Source of the DNA: Liolophura sinensis
Taxonomy: Eukaryota; Mollusca; Polyplacophora; Chitonida; Chitonidae
Length of the DNA stretch: 64,000 bases
Direction: 5' to 3'
NCBI RefSeq assembly: GCF_032854445.1
Contig: NC_088303.1
Span: 27,445,265 to 27,509,264, forward strand
Shown here: positions 10,322 through 25,300 of the stretch, in pieces
Numbering within the stretch: position 1 is the first letter of the stretch
Layout: the number at the start of each line of letters is the position of its first letter
Position numbers and translations under genes: made by a program
Notes under the pieces: generated by a model
What the model saw: only the letters and a program-made list of their open reading frames with translations
Told to the model about the DNA's origin: nothing
The model's database searches: none

Positions 10322-13300
10322 TTAGTGAAGGTAAGTGTTTACACTGGCAAATGCACAAGACCCAATTCCTGCTCTTGACATCAACTTCATGCACTCGGCG
10401 GCCTGAGCAATGGCAATTTCTAAAGGAGGTTGCTTTGGTAACCCGTATGACTCTGAAAATATAAAACCAAAAGACATGCAACATAATTGGAAATTGCAAC
10501 AAACTTGTGTTATTACATTACAGAATCCAACATTTAAAACATACCCATGAAAATACATTAAAACGATGTGCACAACTCAGTTTCTGAGTATCATGAATGT
10601 AATGTTATTTCTAAAGCTAAGTTATATTCTTGACAATGGTGAAAGTCAGATGCTAAATTTTAGTTTAGGATCAGCCAGATTGTTCGCACTAAGATTGGTG
10701 AAAGGTTAAAATATTTTTGTGGTCCAGTATACTTCATGAAGTTTCATGATCAACCTAAACTGCTTGGAGAACAAACTGTGGCAGAATTTAAAAGTCACTA
10801 TACATGACGAAGTTGTCGAAAGGTGTTCTGAAAATGTTAATAAAATTTTATATCACTTATCAAAAGAATAAAAAGCAAGTGATCATCATTACCTAGCCAC
10901 TCATTTGGTGATGCCATTTTACCCAGTTAGCTATCAAGCATCACATCAAATGACTTTAGAGGCATATTCCTGAACTATCAGTACTTCGTCTCATGCATCT
11001 GTGTAAACATCATGGAATGTATCGAATATTTATGTAGCAAAGCATTATTTGGAACAGATTCTCTTCTGCTGTTGCTTGATAATCCTGGCTTCACTAAGGA
11101 AACATTTCGCATCGAAACCTTCTCATACTCAAGCAACAGATGCCTCTGGGACAGTTTTGTTGTCAGCTAGCCCTGACAAACTACTGCAAGCTGCTGACCA
11201 AGATGTAGGCATTGTGACATGGGAAGCCAATCTCATTTTGACATAAATGCTGTCCAGTTCGGATAAACTGCTTCAGTGTTACACTTTAAATAACTTCAGC
11301 ATCCAATTTATTGCACTGATGTCTGACTATCCACCATAAAACACCTACTAACAATCAAGAGCTAAAATGTCCCAGTCAAAAATATCATGTGACATTTTCA
11401 AGGCAAGTGAATGGGCCAGATCTTTAAAGAGAACATAATGTCAGCCACTAGAGCTTAATTAATTAATAAAGTATTTTTGCAGAAATGTTTTAAAAATATT
11501 TTTAAAATTGTACATCGCTTATCAACAAAATAAACAGCAAACAATTGTCAATACCTAACTGCTCATTCGGTGACACCATTTTGCCATGTTATAGCTGCTT
11601 GGAGAGACATCATAAAACCTAGGAGCACTCTCATACCGTCGGTATTAAACAATATGACAATAAGAAATACAAACAAAAACGCCTAATACCCAACCAAAGA
11701 GTATCAGCTCTGTTCCGTGTTCAAAGGGCTGATGTTTCTTTCAGCTTGACGCTCGGTCAGGGCAATGTCACAAGCGTTGAGTTTTAGTGGTCCTACTCAT
11801 AGTCGTCCTGCAATGGGTGTAAGTATTTGTCCTAGCTTGCTGAACTGACTCCAGGGAATTTACCAAACATAGCAGAACCTTCTAATTCATAACAAACTCT
11901 TTCATTCAGATACTGGGAAGATATTTTTGTAACAAATGGAAAGGAAAAATAATGCAAAGTCACAGTATTTTTCTTCAAGCAATGACTCTCGTGCGGCTGT
12001 TTTCTTGCCAGCTCGCCCTGACTTGTTACCACAGCATTTTGCCCAACATGTACGCACTGTGACAGGGGCAGTCGTTCTTAGTTCCCTGCTCATGAATGTG
12101 TGGTCCAAAAAGCATCAGTTTAACACTTCAACTAACAGCAAAATCCAATTTATTGTATCAATATCTGTCTATCCGCTATAAAGAAACCAAACTGGCAATC
12201 AAGAGCTACTAGGTTTCTGGACATAACAGCCCATTATCACATGACGCTTTCAGAGCTAGTGATTGGCTAAGTTCATAAGGGATTCTACAAAATGGCTAGT
12301 CAGATTGAACTGTTGGCCAGTGCCATATCCCCAAAACTGAACTTCATCTTCTCAGCTTTCTGAACTTTGTACAATTTTTGACATATTTTTCTGGGATAAC
12401 TGCATCCTATATCCTTTTTTTCTATGCATATATAGTGGCAGACTTTATGTTCACTTTAAGGGTTTCTAAAACATGGCAACTCAATAAATTGCCAGTCAAC
12501 GTCCAATACCATCATCGCAGCTTTCAAAGCTTCATGAATTTCTTTAATATTTTTTTTGGCTGTACCTTTTCTGTAGTGTGGCTGACTTCATTTTTTTTCT
12601 ATTCATATACAATGGCAGACTTTGTGTTCACTGTATATGCATACTTTGTGGGAACATTCATGAACTAGAAAACATTGCCACTGATTGTTGAATGCATTTT
12701 TAGCTAGCACAAGCAGCTCTGGAACTCGTTAAGTGTGCGAGTCAAATTTCTGACATCCTAGCATTCACACACTTTTGGCGGATGTTTCAGCTATTGGGAA
12801 TTTGCGCTCTTTACCTCAACAGATACAATGTGACAAAGCTTAAAAGCTATCTAAAATACCTTTCACCGGCTGACAAGTTTTGCCACACCGCCAAATACTT
12901 GACACATCACTCTCCTATTTTTTTGTTTTATTTATTTGATTGTTTCACGCTGTACACAGGAATATTTCACTTATACAACAGTGGCCAGCATTATGGTGGG
13001 AGGAAACCAGGCAGAGCCCTGGGGATACTCTCAACCATCTTCAAGCTGCTGGCAGACCTTACATACAGCCAGACAGCTGCTGGCAGATCTTCTTACAAAC
13101 AGCCAGAGAGGAAGCCAGCATGAGCTGAACTTGAACTCATAGCGACCGCATTTGTGAAAGGCTCCTGGGTCATTGCGCCCTGCTTGCATGTTAATAACAA
13201 CCGGAGAGGAAGCCAGAATGAGCTGGACTGCATGAGGTGTCTGCACCTGTGAGAGGCTTCTGGTTCATTGCACCATGCTGGCAAGTTAACCACATCACCC

Positions 13301-16300
13301 ATGGAGGTCCCCACAACTGTGCTGACAACCTACCTAAAATGGCACTATTTAAGGCAGCACAGACTGGTTCTCGTTGGACTGGCTCCAGCTGAAAGCCTAC
13401 TGGGCTGCTCCATGGGTCTGCATAAGCTAACAGGCTGAATGCATCCTGAAACAGAATCAACCGTGTATCACAACAGCATACTGCCTTACACTTAACATGG
13501 TAGCCTGAAACTAGCATATGCATGCAGGGATTTAAATTCTGTCACAAATTCTGTTCACTACACTTACAAATTCAAATACAATATACTGTACAATTATATA
13601 TAATAGAGTTAAACAATGTATTTTACATTCTGGTCATATCTTGGCCACTATGATGTTTTAGAATAATGTCGCCTTTACTATGTGATCAGAAGCATTTACC
13701 TGGAGAGTTCGTTTATTGGACTCATTTTTGCCATATTCTCTTCTCAACTTAAGACTCATGGACTGAAGCTCTCGCCCAAAATGTAACATTTTTTCTATAG
13801 CTGCTGGACTCCCTCCACATAATGATCTCTTTTGTGATGGGGAGTCTATTTCTGCAACATAAAACCAAACACGATACAAACCGCTGATGTGACAGATTCG
13901 TGTATATAAAAATAACCGAGGCATTTAACATGTGGCAAATGTTGCATTCTTTACTACAATTATCATAAAAGATAACATAACAAGACTAGAGAAGGCCAGC
14001 TTAAGCACATCTCATTTTCTGGCCTTTCCTTCTCTGTGAAGCCTACGTTGACTACATTTATTTTTTCATTTGACAAACTTTTCCCCACATGACATACAGA
14101 CATTCACACGAAACTGGTGGACAACAACTTCGATAAGTGATCTTCCACAAGTGTGTAAATGAAAGATCTGCTTCAATCTTGCAGAATATTCCTAACATGA
14201 AAAAAGGCTTTTACCTCTCACTAACACAACATAATAATACAATAAAAAAAATGAATATTGGCAATGTGATGACACACGCTAGCTTGTCGGAAGAAGAAAA
14301 TTGCTGTCTCTGTTGGTTGGTCTTCTTATTGACATAGGCTATTCACTTAGCAAAGGTTCCTAGATGCACTACTAAGTGACAGTTATGAAAATATGCTTGT
14401 TGTTAGATTCATTCAGATGTGTCCTTCTTTTTAGTCTTCGCCATCTTCTCCCATTCTAACTAAAGATCTCTGCATATATGTATTCATAGTTATGTTTTGG
14501 TTCCTAGTTTTTATTCATATATTATCAATGGAATTGAAATTCAGGTGAAACAAGATAGTCATCTGAAGATTACAACCTACGTAATGCAGATCCTTTGCAA
14601 GATTATATTAAAAAATATTTTCCTCCAGGAAGAATTATTCCTGTCCAGCTGTTTGAAAACAGTACTGCAGTGGATTGTTAAAATAAGGGTTTTGGAACCT
14701 CCAGATATGGCAGTCATGGCAGAGATAAGAGTGAATGAAATACATGTCCCTCTTCCAGACTCAGACATCAGAATATTAGCTACACATGTCAGAATCCAAA
14801 AGAACACCACAAAAACACAAATTATTTTGTCAAAAATGGACAAGATAGCCCAAAGAACTGGATCTGCAACTTCGTACCAAGTTTCAATTCAATACAATAG
14901 ACAGTTCTGCAAAAAAAAGTCCACAAAACTGTCCAAATCAAAAGGACAAAAACCTTGAAAAAAAGAACAAAATAGCCATAATTTTGTCAATAATGACCAA
15001 AACTCAAACTTGCTTTGTAACTTATCATTTCAACTCATAAAAATAGCACTTCTTCAAATAATGTGTTAAATTAAAAATCTATTTCATCATACAAAGGGGA
15101 ATAACCCTGAATATTTGAAGACAATGTGTCCCAACAAAAATAAAGCTTCTACTTAAAGGACAAGAAAGCTAAAATGTGAAGTAAGGCTCATCATACAGAA
15201 AACTGAAAACTATGCATAAAAATTTATTTTTTCAGATTTTTTTAAGTGTGTTGAAAGGCATTCAAATATTTGAATAGTAAGGTGGGCTTTATGAGCCATA
15301 CTGAAAGTATCTAGGAACTTCGACGGCACATCACCTTTTTTTCTTGATTTTCACCAGAAGGAAGAAATTTTTGGTAATCGTTTATCAGTAATCCTTTACT
15401 CACGAGTAAAATAGAGTTATTCCAACATTCAGTCTTGTGAACAGAGTTGAAAAAACTTCCTGTGACGTCAGAGTTCCTAAACTGTGATAGTATGGTCCAT
15501 AAATTCTACCTTAGAATTCAAATGTTTGAATGCCTTTAACTCTCTTCGCAAAAACCGAAAAAAAATAAATGAAAGTATATTTATGCACAGTTTTAAGTGG
15601 TATATTCAGTGATACCTACTTCGATTTTTAGACGTCTTTTCCTTTAAGTACATGGTAGAGATAAATGGTATGATATTTTACAACTCGAAGTGAAGCTGTT
15701 CTTTATACATCATAGTATTTTGAAATGTTTATAAACAGTCAAACGAACAAATGCAAGCAGAGATTGGTGAACAACGCCATGCCATAGGATGACCTGTACA
15801 ATGGTATTTAATAACCTGATAGATGTTAGCACTGTACACTGAATAAAACTGGATACATTTGTCATCCCACTCTTTCAGGTCTCCCATTCCCTAAATTTTG
15901 GTCGCATAAAAGTTGTAACATGGCATTCTAGCCAGTACAGCTTAAAGTAAAAAAACCTGAAGTAAGATTCATCAAGCCGACAACTGAAAACTCTGCATAA
16001 AAATACATTATTTGGCTTTACAGGGCTTTTGTACTTGTAGGCACATGCGCAAACCAATGGCACTTAGCTCACCCATATCTTCTGCCTCAAACTCTTTGCT
16101 GGCGCCATTTAAGCACTCTCCATTTGATGTCCCATTACTCACAGCCCGGTCTTCAGGTAAAAGTCCATCTCTCATTTCAATATCATCAGGATCAACAATG
16201 AGTGCAGAGTTACTAATGCCATTCATGGCTGAATTTGCGGCGTTCATTTGTTCCTCTGAAATGGTCTGTAAGTCTGCCTGAGCTTGAGATCCCCCCAGAC

Positions 16301-19300
16301 CAACATTGTGGCCTTGACCTGGGCTCTGTGAACTATGACCTTTGGTGGGTATGACACGGTTTGGACTGTTGCCACGGGAGCTGCCGGACATGCTGTGCTG
16401 TGATTGGTGGAAACTGTGAGAGGAAGATGAGGAGCTAGAGGGTGGGTGTACAGGGCTCATGCTAGGGCTGGAGCGACTACTGCTGCTACCCCCACTGTGG
16501 TGAGAGCGGGGGCTCCTCAGGGATGCGCCCCGCACCTCACTGTCTGTGCCGTTCACCATCTCTATAAACTGTCTACATTTGAGCATGAATAACAAGTTAG
16601 CATTCCGCTCTAGAAGCCCTGGATATAATTGCTGTGTTGTGTCAATTGCCTCCCCCATTCTCCCTGCTAAAACTAACTTCTGTATTCCTGAAAACAAAAG
16701 CAAAAAAAACATGAATTGCTTTCTCAATTCATACCATTCGTTGAAATATAACATTGTCAAGTCTTACCATCTGCATTGTTCCGTAAACTTTAGATGTCAA
16801 TCTGTTATCGCATTACCAAAAGGGCAACTAGATTTATTTTGCTGACAAGCAATTATATTATTCACATTTCACTTCCAGGATGGCAACGCAAAATACCAGT
16901 GGAGGAAATTGCTCACAGACAGAGTGAAACATCCACAACTCTTTCGCAAGTACAAACTTCTTAACATGAAGTTAGAGCCTTGCTAGAGGAAATGCTAAAT
17001 TGCTTGTGGTCATATGAACTTCCACTTTTAATCACTCTGTGAGCAATAACAAATACTTTTTGCCATATTTCTGAAGCCCGTTGCAAATTAAAGTGAGGAG
17101 TTATTAAGTTCAATAGCACAACACTTTGTTTCAGTATTACCATGTGGCAGCACATCCAAATGTATACAGGGCACTTAGAAGTTCATATGGATGTCACATT
17201 CTGGTCAATAAATCAAACAAGTAACATAAGGAATTCAGAATATACTAATTTGAATGAGCTAACTTTGTCTGTTTTTGATGGAGGTCAGCTCCTCTTCAAA
17301 AGACTGGCCGGTGGATCTCCCAAAAGCCTCGGCAGATGCACAGTAACCATGGTGAACGAGATATGTCGAAACAATTCTGAAACACAATATCACTACTTAC
17401 AAATGATGACAACATTCATGTAAAAACTTCCAGCTAAATCAGCAGCACAAATCTGCAGAGTTTCACACAAAAAGAACAGCCAGTGACAAAACCAAATCTG
17501 CAGAAAAGAACCTTTTAACACACTAGTGTAGTGCCTCTTGATAACAATCCATACCTGTCACATGGCCTAAATGCTATGCCTCTACTCACAATAGCATGCA
17601 ATGGAAAAACGAATGATTTTTGAAGTCATCATTGTCTATATGTATTCTGCACATACTGTATCCTATTTTTCGAACACTGGACACTGCACTTTATATGTAG
17701 TTATTTATGTATTTATTTGATTGGTGTTTTGAACTGTACTCAAGAATATTTCAATTATACAGCGGTGGCCAGCATAATGGTGGGAGGAAACCGCGCAGAA
17801 AAACACTGGAAACCCATGACCATCTGCAGGTTGCTGCAAGACCTTCCCGGAGCTAAACACTAATCGGCAACTACATATAGTTAAAGGTGGAGAAAACATA
17901 ACATTTACATGAAGTTGAGATGAAAAAGTGCGAAAAGTTAGTTCTAAATTTGGTTATTTTTTTTTTGTTTAATTTTTCTGTACAGAGAGAACACATTTGA
18001 AAAAATTTGGGTATTTGGGACCACCCCTTTCAACATACTGTTTCTGCGTAATAATGCTATAAATGAAGATGTAACACATGTTCAATAAGATATTTTCACT
18101 AGAATTTGGTCTCATCAGATAACAAATGTGTTCAGCCTAGATTTTGATTATATTTATATTTTTATTATATTCAAAAATATTATCATAATCCAGATAAAAT
18201 GTATGTGTGTGGATATAAACAACAAATTTACATTCAAATAAATTTATCACCACCAAGTTGTGGACCCAAATACCCACCAAACAAAACTATTATTTAGTTC
18301 AAACATACTTCTCCCAAAAGACAAAAGATCATAAAAAAAATAGATTTAGACCATATTTACAAATAAGCCTTCATTCTCTTTCCTCTGATTTTGGCACCAT
18401 TTTTGTGTCTTCTTCTCCTTTATTAACCCCTTTATTCTATTTTCTTTTTAGAAAGCTGCTGTAAAAAGTTGACTGTAGAACCTTTGTAAGGCTGCCTGCC
18501 ACTCTCCCTTCTTGTCCGTCACTTGGAACCTCTCCACGGTGGTGCGTGTCTTCATCTGCCACTCCTGCAGGGGAAAAGGAACAATGATTTAATTCATGAG
18601 ATTAATATAGTGTCAAGTACTTAATTCTCGCATGGAACTAATTTTTGTGGATTTCGTAGTTTTACCGCGAAAATTAATTCCAACATAAAAATGTTCTATT
18701 ACTGTAAATATTATATATAATGGTAGTAGCATTACTGCACTAAGACATTATGAAACAAAGAAATGCAATCGGGTACAGTCATAGCACTTTAATTCGTGAA
18801 ATAAGCACAAATTTCTTTTCTCAATGACGGACAAAACACACTGGATATTTAACATTTCTACATGTCAAAAAGCAACTGAAAGCTTTGCTTAAGCTTACAA
18901 TCCAGCTTTAGCAAATCCGGACTGGATCAGCCCTCATCTTTTGCTTATATCCTTTCACTAACCACCTGGTGTGAATGGGTATAATAACTGAAGTCTGATA
19001 ACTAGTCGTTTGCCCGCTGGAGCCCAACTTGGACAAAACAGGACTGGACAGCACTCTTCAGTTCATCTTTCAAGTCTTTATTGAGTGAGTGCTTGGGGTT
19101 TAACGTCGTACTCAACAATTCAAGTCTTTATTGACAGACAGGTCAAGGGCCTATAGTTTGTCCGTGCAACAACCAGAAACAAAGAGAACAATAACATTGT
19201 TCCTCTTTGGTTTTGTCAATAATTCACTCCCCTTATGCGCCTTGAAAACAACAAAAATGGCCACAGATTTCGATTTCGGGCGAGCAGTAGGCTTCATGAC

Positions 19301-22300
19301 TTTATGGGTCTGGCGGATGTAAAGAAGCAGCACTTCGTCATCATATCTTAACATGGATTCTTCAGTACTCTGCTGTGATTCGGTATGTGTCACATCCCAG
19401 CCCTCAGGAAAGTAAAATGGGGTGGCAACTATCTGACTTGCCGCCCTAGATCAGCTTGGGCAGAAGGAAATCACCTGAAGAGCAGTCATCTGCCGCTTGT
19501 CCTCAATGCCGTTCAAGGTGACTTGCTGGGTCCCACGCTTCTCCATCGTCCACTCTCCCCTGGGTACAATGCTGACGACAGTCTGGTCCCAGGTAATGAC
19601 TAGTTCATCAGGGATATCGTGCTCTCGGACCGCAGATTCCACTCTCTCCACAACGGCCTTCTCCAGACTGTTGAAATCTTCGGGAAGCCGCTTTGTATCT
19701 TTTGTACCCTTCCGCTTGGCCTATCCGAATCGATGCACGAAAGACACAAAAAAAAGCACAAGCAAACAGCCATCACAATCCTACGGTTAATGACACCTCC
19801 CCTCCGCTGATCAGGAATTTTTCCACCCAACTTCTGACCAACCCATCGTACGTCTCACCTAAGGGAAGGGGTTCATTGGGGAGTGCTGAAACTGCCGTCT
19901 GTAGTCTGGACTTCACTCGCTGAAGATACGATTTCTTCATTGCACGCACAGTACTCTCATTGACAGATCTGCCAAGCTTTGTAGAAAATTTGCGAGCCGC
20001 GTGTGCTACTCCAATTTGTACAGCAGTTCTTGCAATTTTGGCTCTGGTTTCATTATCAAAAGGTGTTGTATTCCCCTCGTTTTCTCTTCTGAGAATTCAT
20101 GGCCGTTTGCACAACTTCTGTTATGGCTTCCGTCGTTTCATCTTCCTCTAGAGCCTCGCTGTGTTGTGGGCTAGCCAAGCGTGGTTGGAGGCTTTATAAT
20201 GGTTATCCATTTCCAAAGAGACATCATGTTATCTGATTGCGATAATCAGGTATGGATGGATTACTCTCATAACAGTGTATTTATACGTTTTAAAACCGCA
20301 GGTGTGGAAGTCTTATGACACGTGGTGATAATTCACCAGCCATTGTTTTAATCTCCGATCCAGATTATAAGGATTATCAACACCCATCAGAAACAAAAGA
20401 GGATTAAAGCCCTTGCTTGTCAATACTTGTCTGACTGGACTGAGTAATTCTGGCCACATAACAGCTTGGTTGAGTTAGCAGCTCAGACATTTTTAATTTA
20501 ATGGATTAAATATGCAAAAATTAATTCCCGCAAATCAGTTTTTGAACAAAAACCGTGAAAATAAATTCCAGCAAATAAGTACTTTACAATATTTATATAT
20601 TTATTTGTTACAGAATGCCAGACTCATTTTTTTTTCCGTGATGCTGGCAATTTTTACGGGAGGAGGATGCCAGAATAGCCCACCAACATTTTGCCAAGCT
20701 ACAGATAAACTTTCCCACAAGTGGTAATGGATGAATGTTAAGACTGTGCAAACGACCACGTGTCATACACTGTTTATTGTCCACAGCCAGGGATGAACAA
20801 TGGACACCTATAGTCTTCACAAGTGTTGGTATGGTACTAATAACCAGTATCCCCTGCTTACCTTCATGTAATCCTCTATGTCAAAAATGAACGGGCTTTG
20901 TCCGAAGTTTGCCTCCACCACTTCACCAGGGGTCTGCAGACCCACAGTCGGATATAAATTTGTCTGCAATAACAAACACAATGATAAATACCTGGAAGAA
21001 CAAAACATGCCACAAGTTAAATTACACGTAATCTCATAATTTGAATGCAGGTGTCAAACTTTGAGGAATGCAGAAGAGATATATAAACCATCACTGTTGA
21101 AATCTTAGTATTTAAACCAACTCAGTTAAATGCGTTTGCCAACACAACTAAAATCCACTTTAATGTTGGCTGTTACATTCTAAATAAAATGAGCTAGATA
21201 TGCTAGGCCAACAGAAACAAAATCTATTTGCATATGAAATAATATAATACAAAACTTAATGCGTGGTACGAGCCGCACCAGGACGGACAAAATTTATTTT
21301 CATGTCATAATAACATTCAGCCAAAATGTACTTGACTAACACAAATGAAAGCTAGTTTCCTCTTAGCCATAACTACATGTACAAAAATGTCATTCCATCA
21401 TCCAAGAAAAGTTAAGTAACTATTCATACAAATATTTGATTTCTTAACTTGGTTGGTGTTTTACGCTGTACTCGAGAATATTCGCTTATACGAGCCAGCT
21501 ATCAATAATATAGGAGGAAACGGGCATAAGAATTTGTGTACTTACCGGTAAGTCTGTGAAAGCAATGCCTGAAAGCAATTTGGAAGAAGAGATTTTAGAG
21601 ACAATTCATGCCTTTACATCTGAACTCAACATGGCTTCATAAGGCATAATACAAATAAATACACCTCAGATCAGACAATTTAATAGGTGACAATATGGTC
21701 AGAAAAAGGCCAGTGCAATACATTCCAATGTTTTAAATATACTGGTTAAAAAAAATGCTGAAAAAAACGAAGTGGAACATTTTCCTGTGCAGTGTTTAAT
21801 GTTTTTATTATCTGACATATGCCTGATGCTGGTGGGTTTTCTTTTTGTTTGGAGACAAAATCAAATTTGATGAATTATATAATGAACTACAAACCCAGGT
21901 TGACACCGTTTTTGGTGTAGAAGCATGTGTTGTCTATGAGATTGACACAGCACCCCACCACGTCCCCTGTGGTGAAGGTAGGCCCATACGCCTGTCCAGT
22001 GCCCGAGGAGCAGAATGAGTGGCCATCATCGCCATGGTAACCATAGGTGTGTTTGTCCCAGCCTGAAAAACACAGGGTAATTTATAATTAATGCGCTGTA
22101 TTTCCCCTGAAATATTCGTTACTAGTATATTTTCCAAGGCAAATTAATGTAAAAATACTATTTTTAGTGCTGCACTTTACACTTTTCTAAATAGGCCATC
22201 ATGCTACTTTCCAAACAAACCTCAAAATGTTTTTTCAAGATCAATAGAAACAGAAGTATGAAAATTGACAGTAAAGAAGGGCTTTGTAATTAATGTACAG

Positions 22301-25300
22301 CAACCTCCTGTTATATTTATTTATTTATTTGATTGGCGTTTTACGCCGTACTCAAGAATATTTCACTTATATGACAGCGTCCAGCACTATGGTGGGAAGA
22401 AACCCATGACCATCCACAGACCTTCACACGTACGGCCGGAGAGGAAGCCAGCATGAGCTGGACTTGAACTCACAACAACCGCACCTGTTGTATGAACACT
22501 GTATGCCGATTTCTCACCTGGCAATCTGTTCATATTGGCTCCCTGAGCTGACAGCCCGATTCCCATGTATCTGTAACAGACAAACAACATTTTGGAATTC
22601 AGTTCTCATTGTTTTTGATCCTGACGCTGATTTTCCTTTTCAGAATCTACAAATTCTACAATTCTTCAGCGTTGAAATTATTGTAACATTAATGCTGTCA
22701 ATGGCAACCAAGCCTTGTCTATTTCATATTGATAATTTTTTTTTTCTGACTGAACAAAAATTCTGGATACAAACCACATTATGCATCCTCAATCTGACAG
22801 TTACCCACTTCAAATAAATGCTTCTATTTCAATTTAACACACTACACAAAGATTTTTGATACGCACAATCTGAAATTCATAGTTTCCTTGATGTTTGAAA
22901 TTTTTAACGGCATAACAGAACTCTTGTATAAGTGAAACTGTTCCTTTGGTGAGTATCAGTAAACAGAGTAGGAAAGAAATTTTTGGGGAAAAAAAAAAGA
23001 TATACAAGGGACATTACATTTTCTGACATAGACTGCTAGAATTGCTAAAGTTCTCTCCCTTTGCATATGTGGCACAGGCTGCTAGAATTGCTAAAGTTCT
23101 CTCCCTTTGCATATGTGTCACAGCTCGTGCTCACCGTTACAGCTTTACCAGATGCAGTCATCGGGTCTAACTACCTCCACGTTATACAGAATCCGGAGTC
23201 TTTATGCTATGAATTATTCATGAGGATACTGTACGTACATGAAAAGCTAGTCTTGTCACTACAATAAATGGTAACAAGGACAAACATCTGAACACACAAA
23301 CTGATGTCACTGATTCCCATTGTGCAATGTGTGCAGATCTTCGCAGTTGGCTTATTTCTACATGGACTGGACCATGGTCTTTTTGATACTATATCATTCA
23401 CAATGTACAGAGTAATGACAGCTCATGTTACAGTGGATAATTTGGTGCCCTCAGGTGATTAAAGCACATGTGGATTCAGATTAACTATACCAACAAAAAG
23501 ATCACCAGCCATGTCTGGTACTGTTGGTTTAATTGCAGGTGTCAGTAACACTACCTGGAACAAAGTCAGTGAACCAGTAATGTACCGTACTGGAGGTCAC
23601 AAATACAGACAACTCGCTAAGAAATTTCTCTTCAAAGCACAGTATGCCATTGCTTTGTATGTATACATTTTTAAAAATTACCAATCATGATTTCCTTTTT
23701 TTTTTAATCAAGTTACATAAATGATGGCTAAAACATGTGCATCTGATTTAACCCCACCCCCCCCCCCCCCCACTCAGAGCTGAATTAATCCAGATATAAA
23801 ACACTGATAAACAGAGGGAAGCAACAATCTGGCCCATAAACCTATATCCAGATCTAGATGGATATGCCAAAAATCCCAGTTGTGGCAACAACAGGTAAGT
23901 AATCTGCTGACAAGACTTGTCCATTCTGAACTGAAGGGGGGTGAAGGGCTGCATGAGAAGCTCCTCCACCATGAAACAGCTGTTCAGCAGGCATTATACA
24001 TGAAGTCAGGGGTAAATTTAGCCATGGGTGTGTGAATACATACACACACGCATAATGGTGTGTGGTGTATATACACATAATGGTGTGTGGTGTATATACG
24101 GGTGAACACACTGACCCCATTGCAGTCATGCAAGTGTACATGAAAAATGTACATTAGCTGAAGACATATACTCTAACTACCAGAAGACTCCACAGTCATG
24201 TGTTTATGGGGTAATACCTGGGCATGTGAGCAGAGAATGTAAACACAATCTGTGTCAACACAGTGCTGAGTGTCTGCTGGTATGACAGCAAAGAGCAGAG
24301 TCATTGTGGACATAACCTCTGTCCCCCTGGGGCCACCAGCTGATCACCACCAGTCAGCTGAGTAAGCCACCCTAGCCCTGGGCTGGACAGTCAGGCTCTT
24401 TATACCCCCAAGCCTTACATGCACATACCGCTCTTATTTAAAATGCTCACTCCTCTAAAGATGAAGTCCAGTCTGACCAGAATGCAAGCATCTATATAAC
24501 AGCCCATAGATCGCTGTGCATGTGGGGAAATACCACCACTATGCTCGTACCTGTAAATCTTATCTTTTACCTAACCCCATGACATCGTTTATCAATCTCT
24601 ATAATGTAGTTTACATACAAGGATTTATGTTAATGCCGTAAGTCACCTTTGCATTATGAAAGGCCGTCCTTTTTTTTTTTATTTTTTAGGCGAAATATGA
24701 GACCTCGTGGCATTTGGGATCTGTGTGCTAATTTCACTCCAGGGTATATAACTTAACCTTGTTGTGGCATGTGTACTATAATAAATATCCATCTTATTGA
24801 AATTCTACATTGTTAATGGTATTTCAAACTGCAGTAACTAATGGCACAAAAATTCAAGAAACTGAAAATACTTTAAAATGTTGCCGTTTTATTATTAATT
24901 AAGCTGTAGAAACTTCCAAGGCCAATGCTAATCTGACCACTCCTGCTCCGTTGTGGTAAGTGTACAAGAGTGCATCCTGAAAATAAAACGCTAATGTGGC
25001 TTATACAACATGAAGGTCAAAGTATTATTCTTCCCCCCGCCCCCCAATCTGATTAAGGGGCTCACATCTTGAAACTCAATGAGAACAACTGCAATGGGGT
25101 AGGCTCCTGATTCAGAGTCCTGTACACTAGGTTGCAAAAGGATGCCGGTGTACAAATACACAATCTGATTCACATGTTTTGACAGTGGGACTTGAAGGGG
25201 ACATGTTGTGGTCATCGTAAGACAAGCCCACTACCTGTACCTGTTATACATGCATGTCTTACATCATCTAAATATCTTACCTAACAAAACTGTCAAGAAG

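Noticed and set aside
23752-23772. Poly(C) run as a structural or regulatory element
   Set aside because: It is a simple homopolymer in an intron with nothing around it to support a role.
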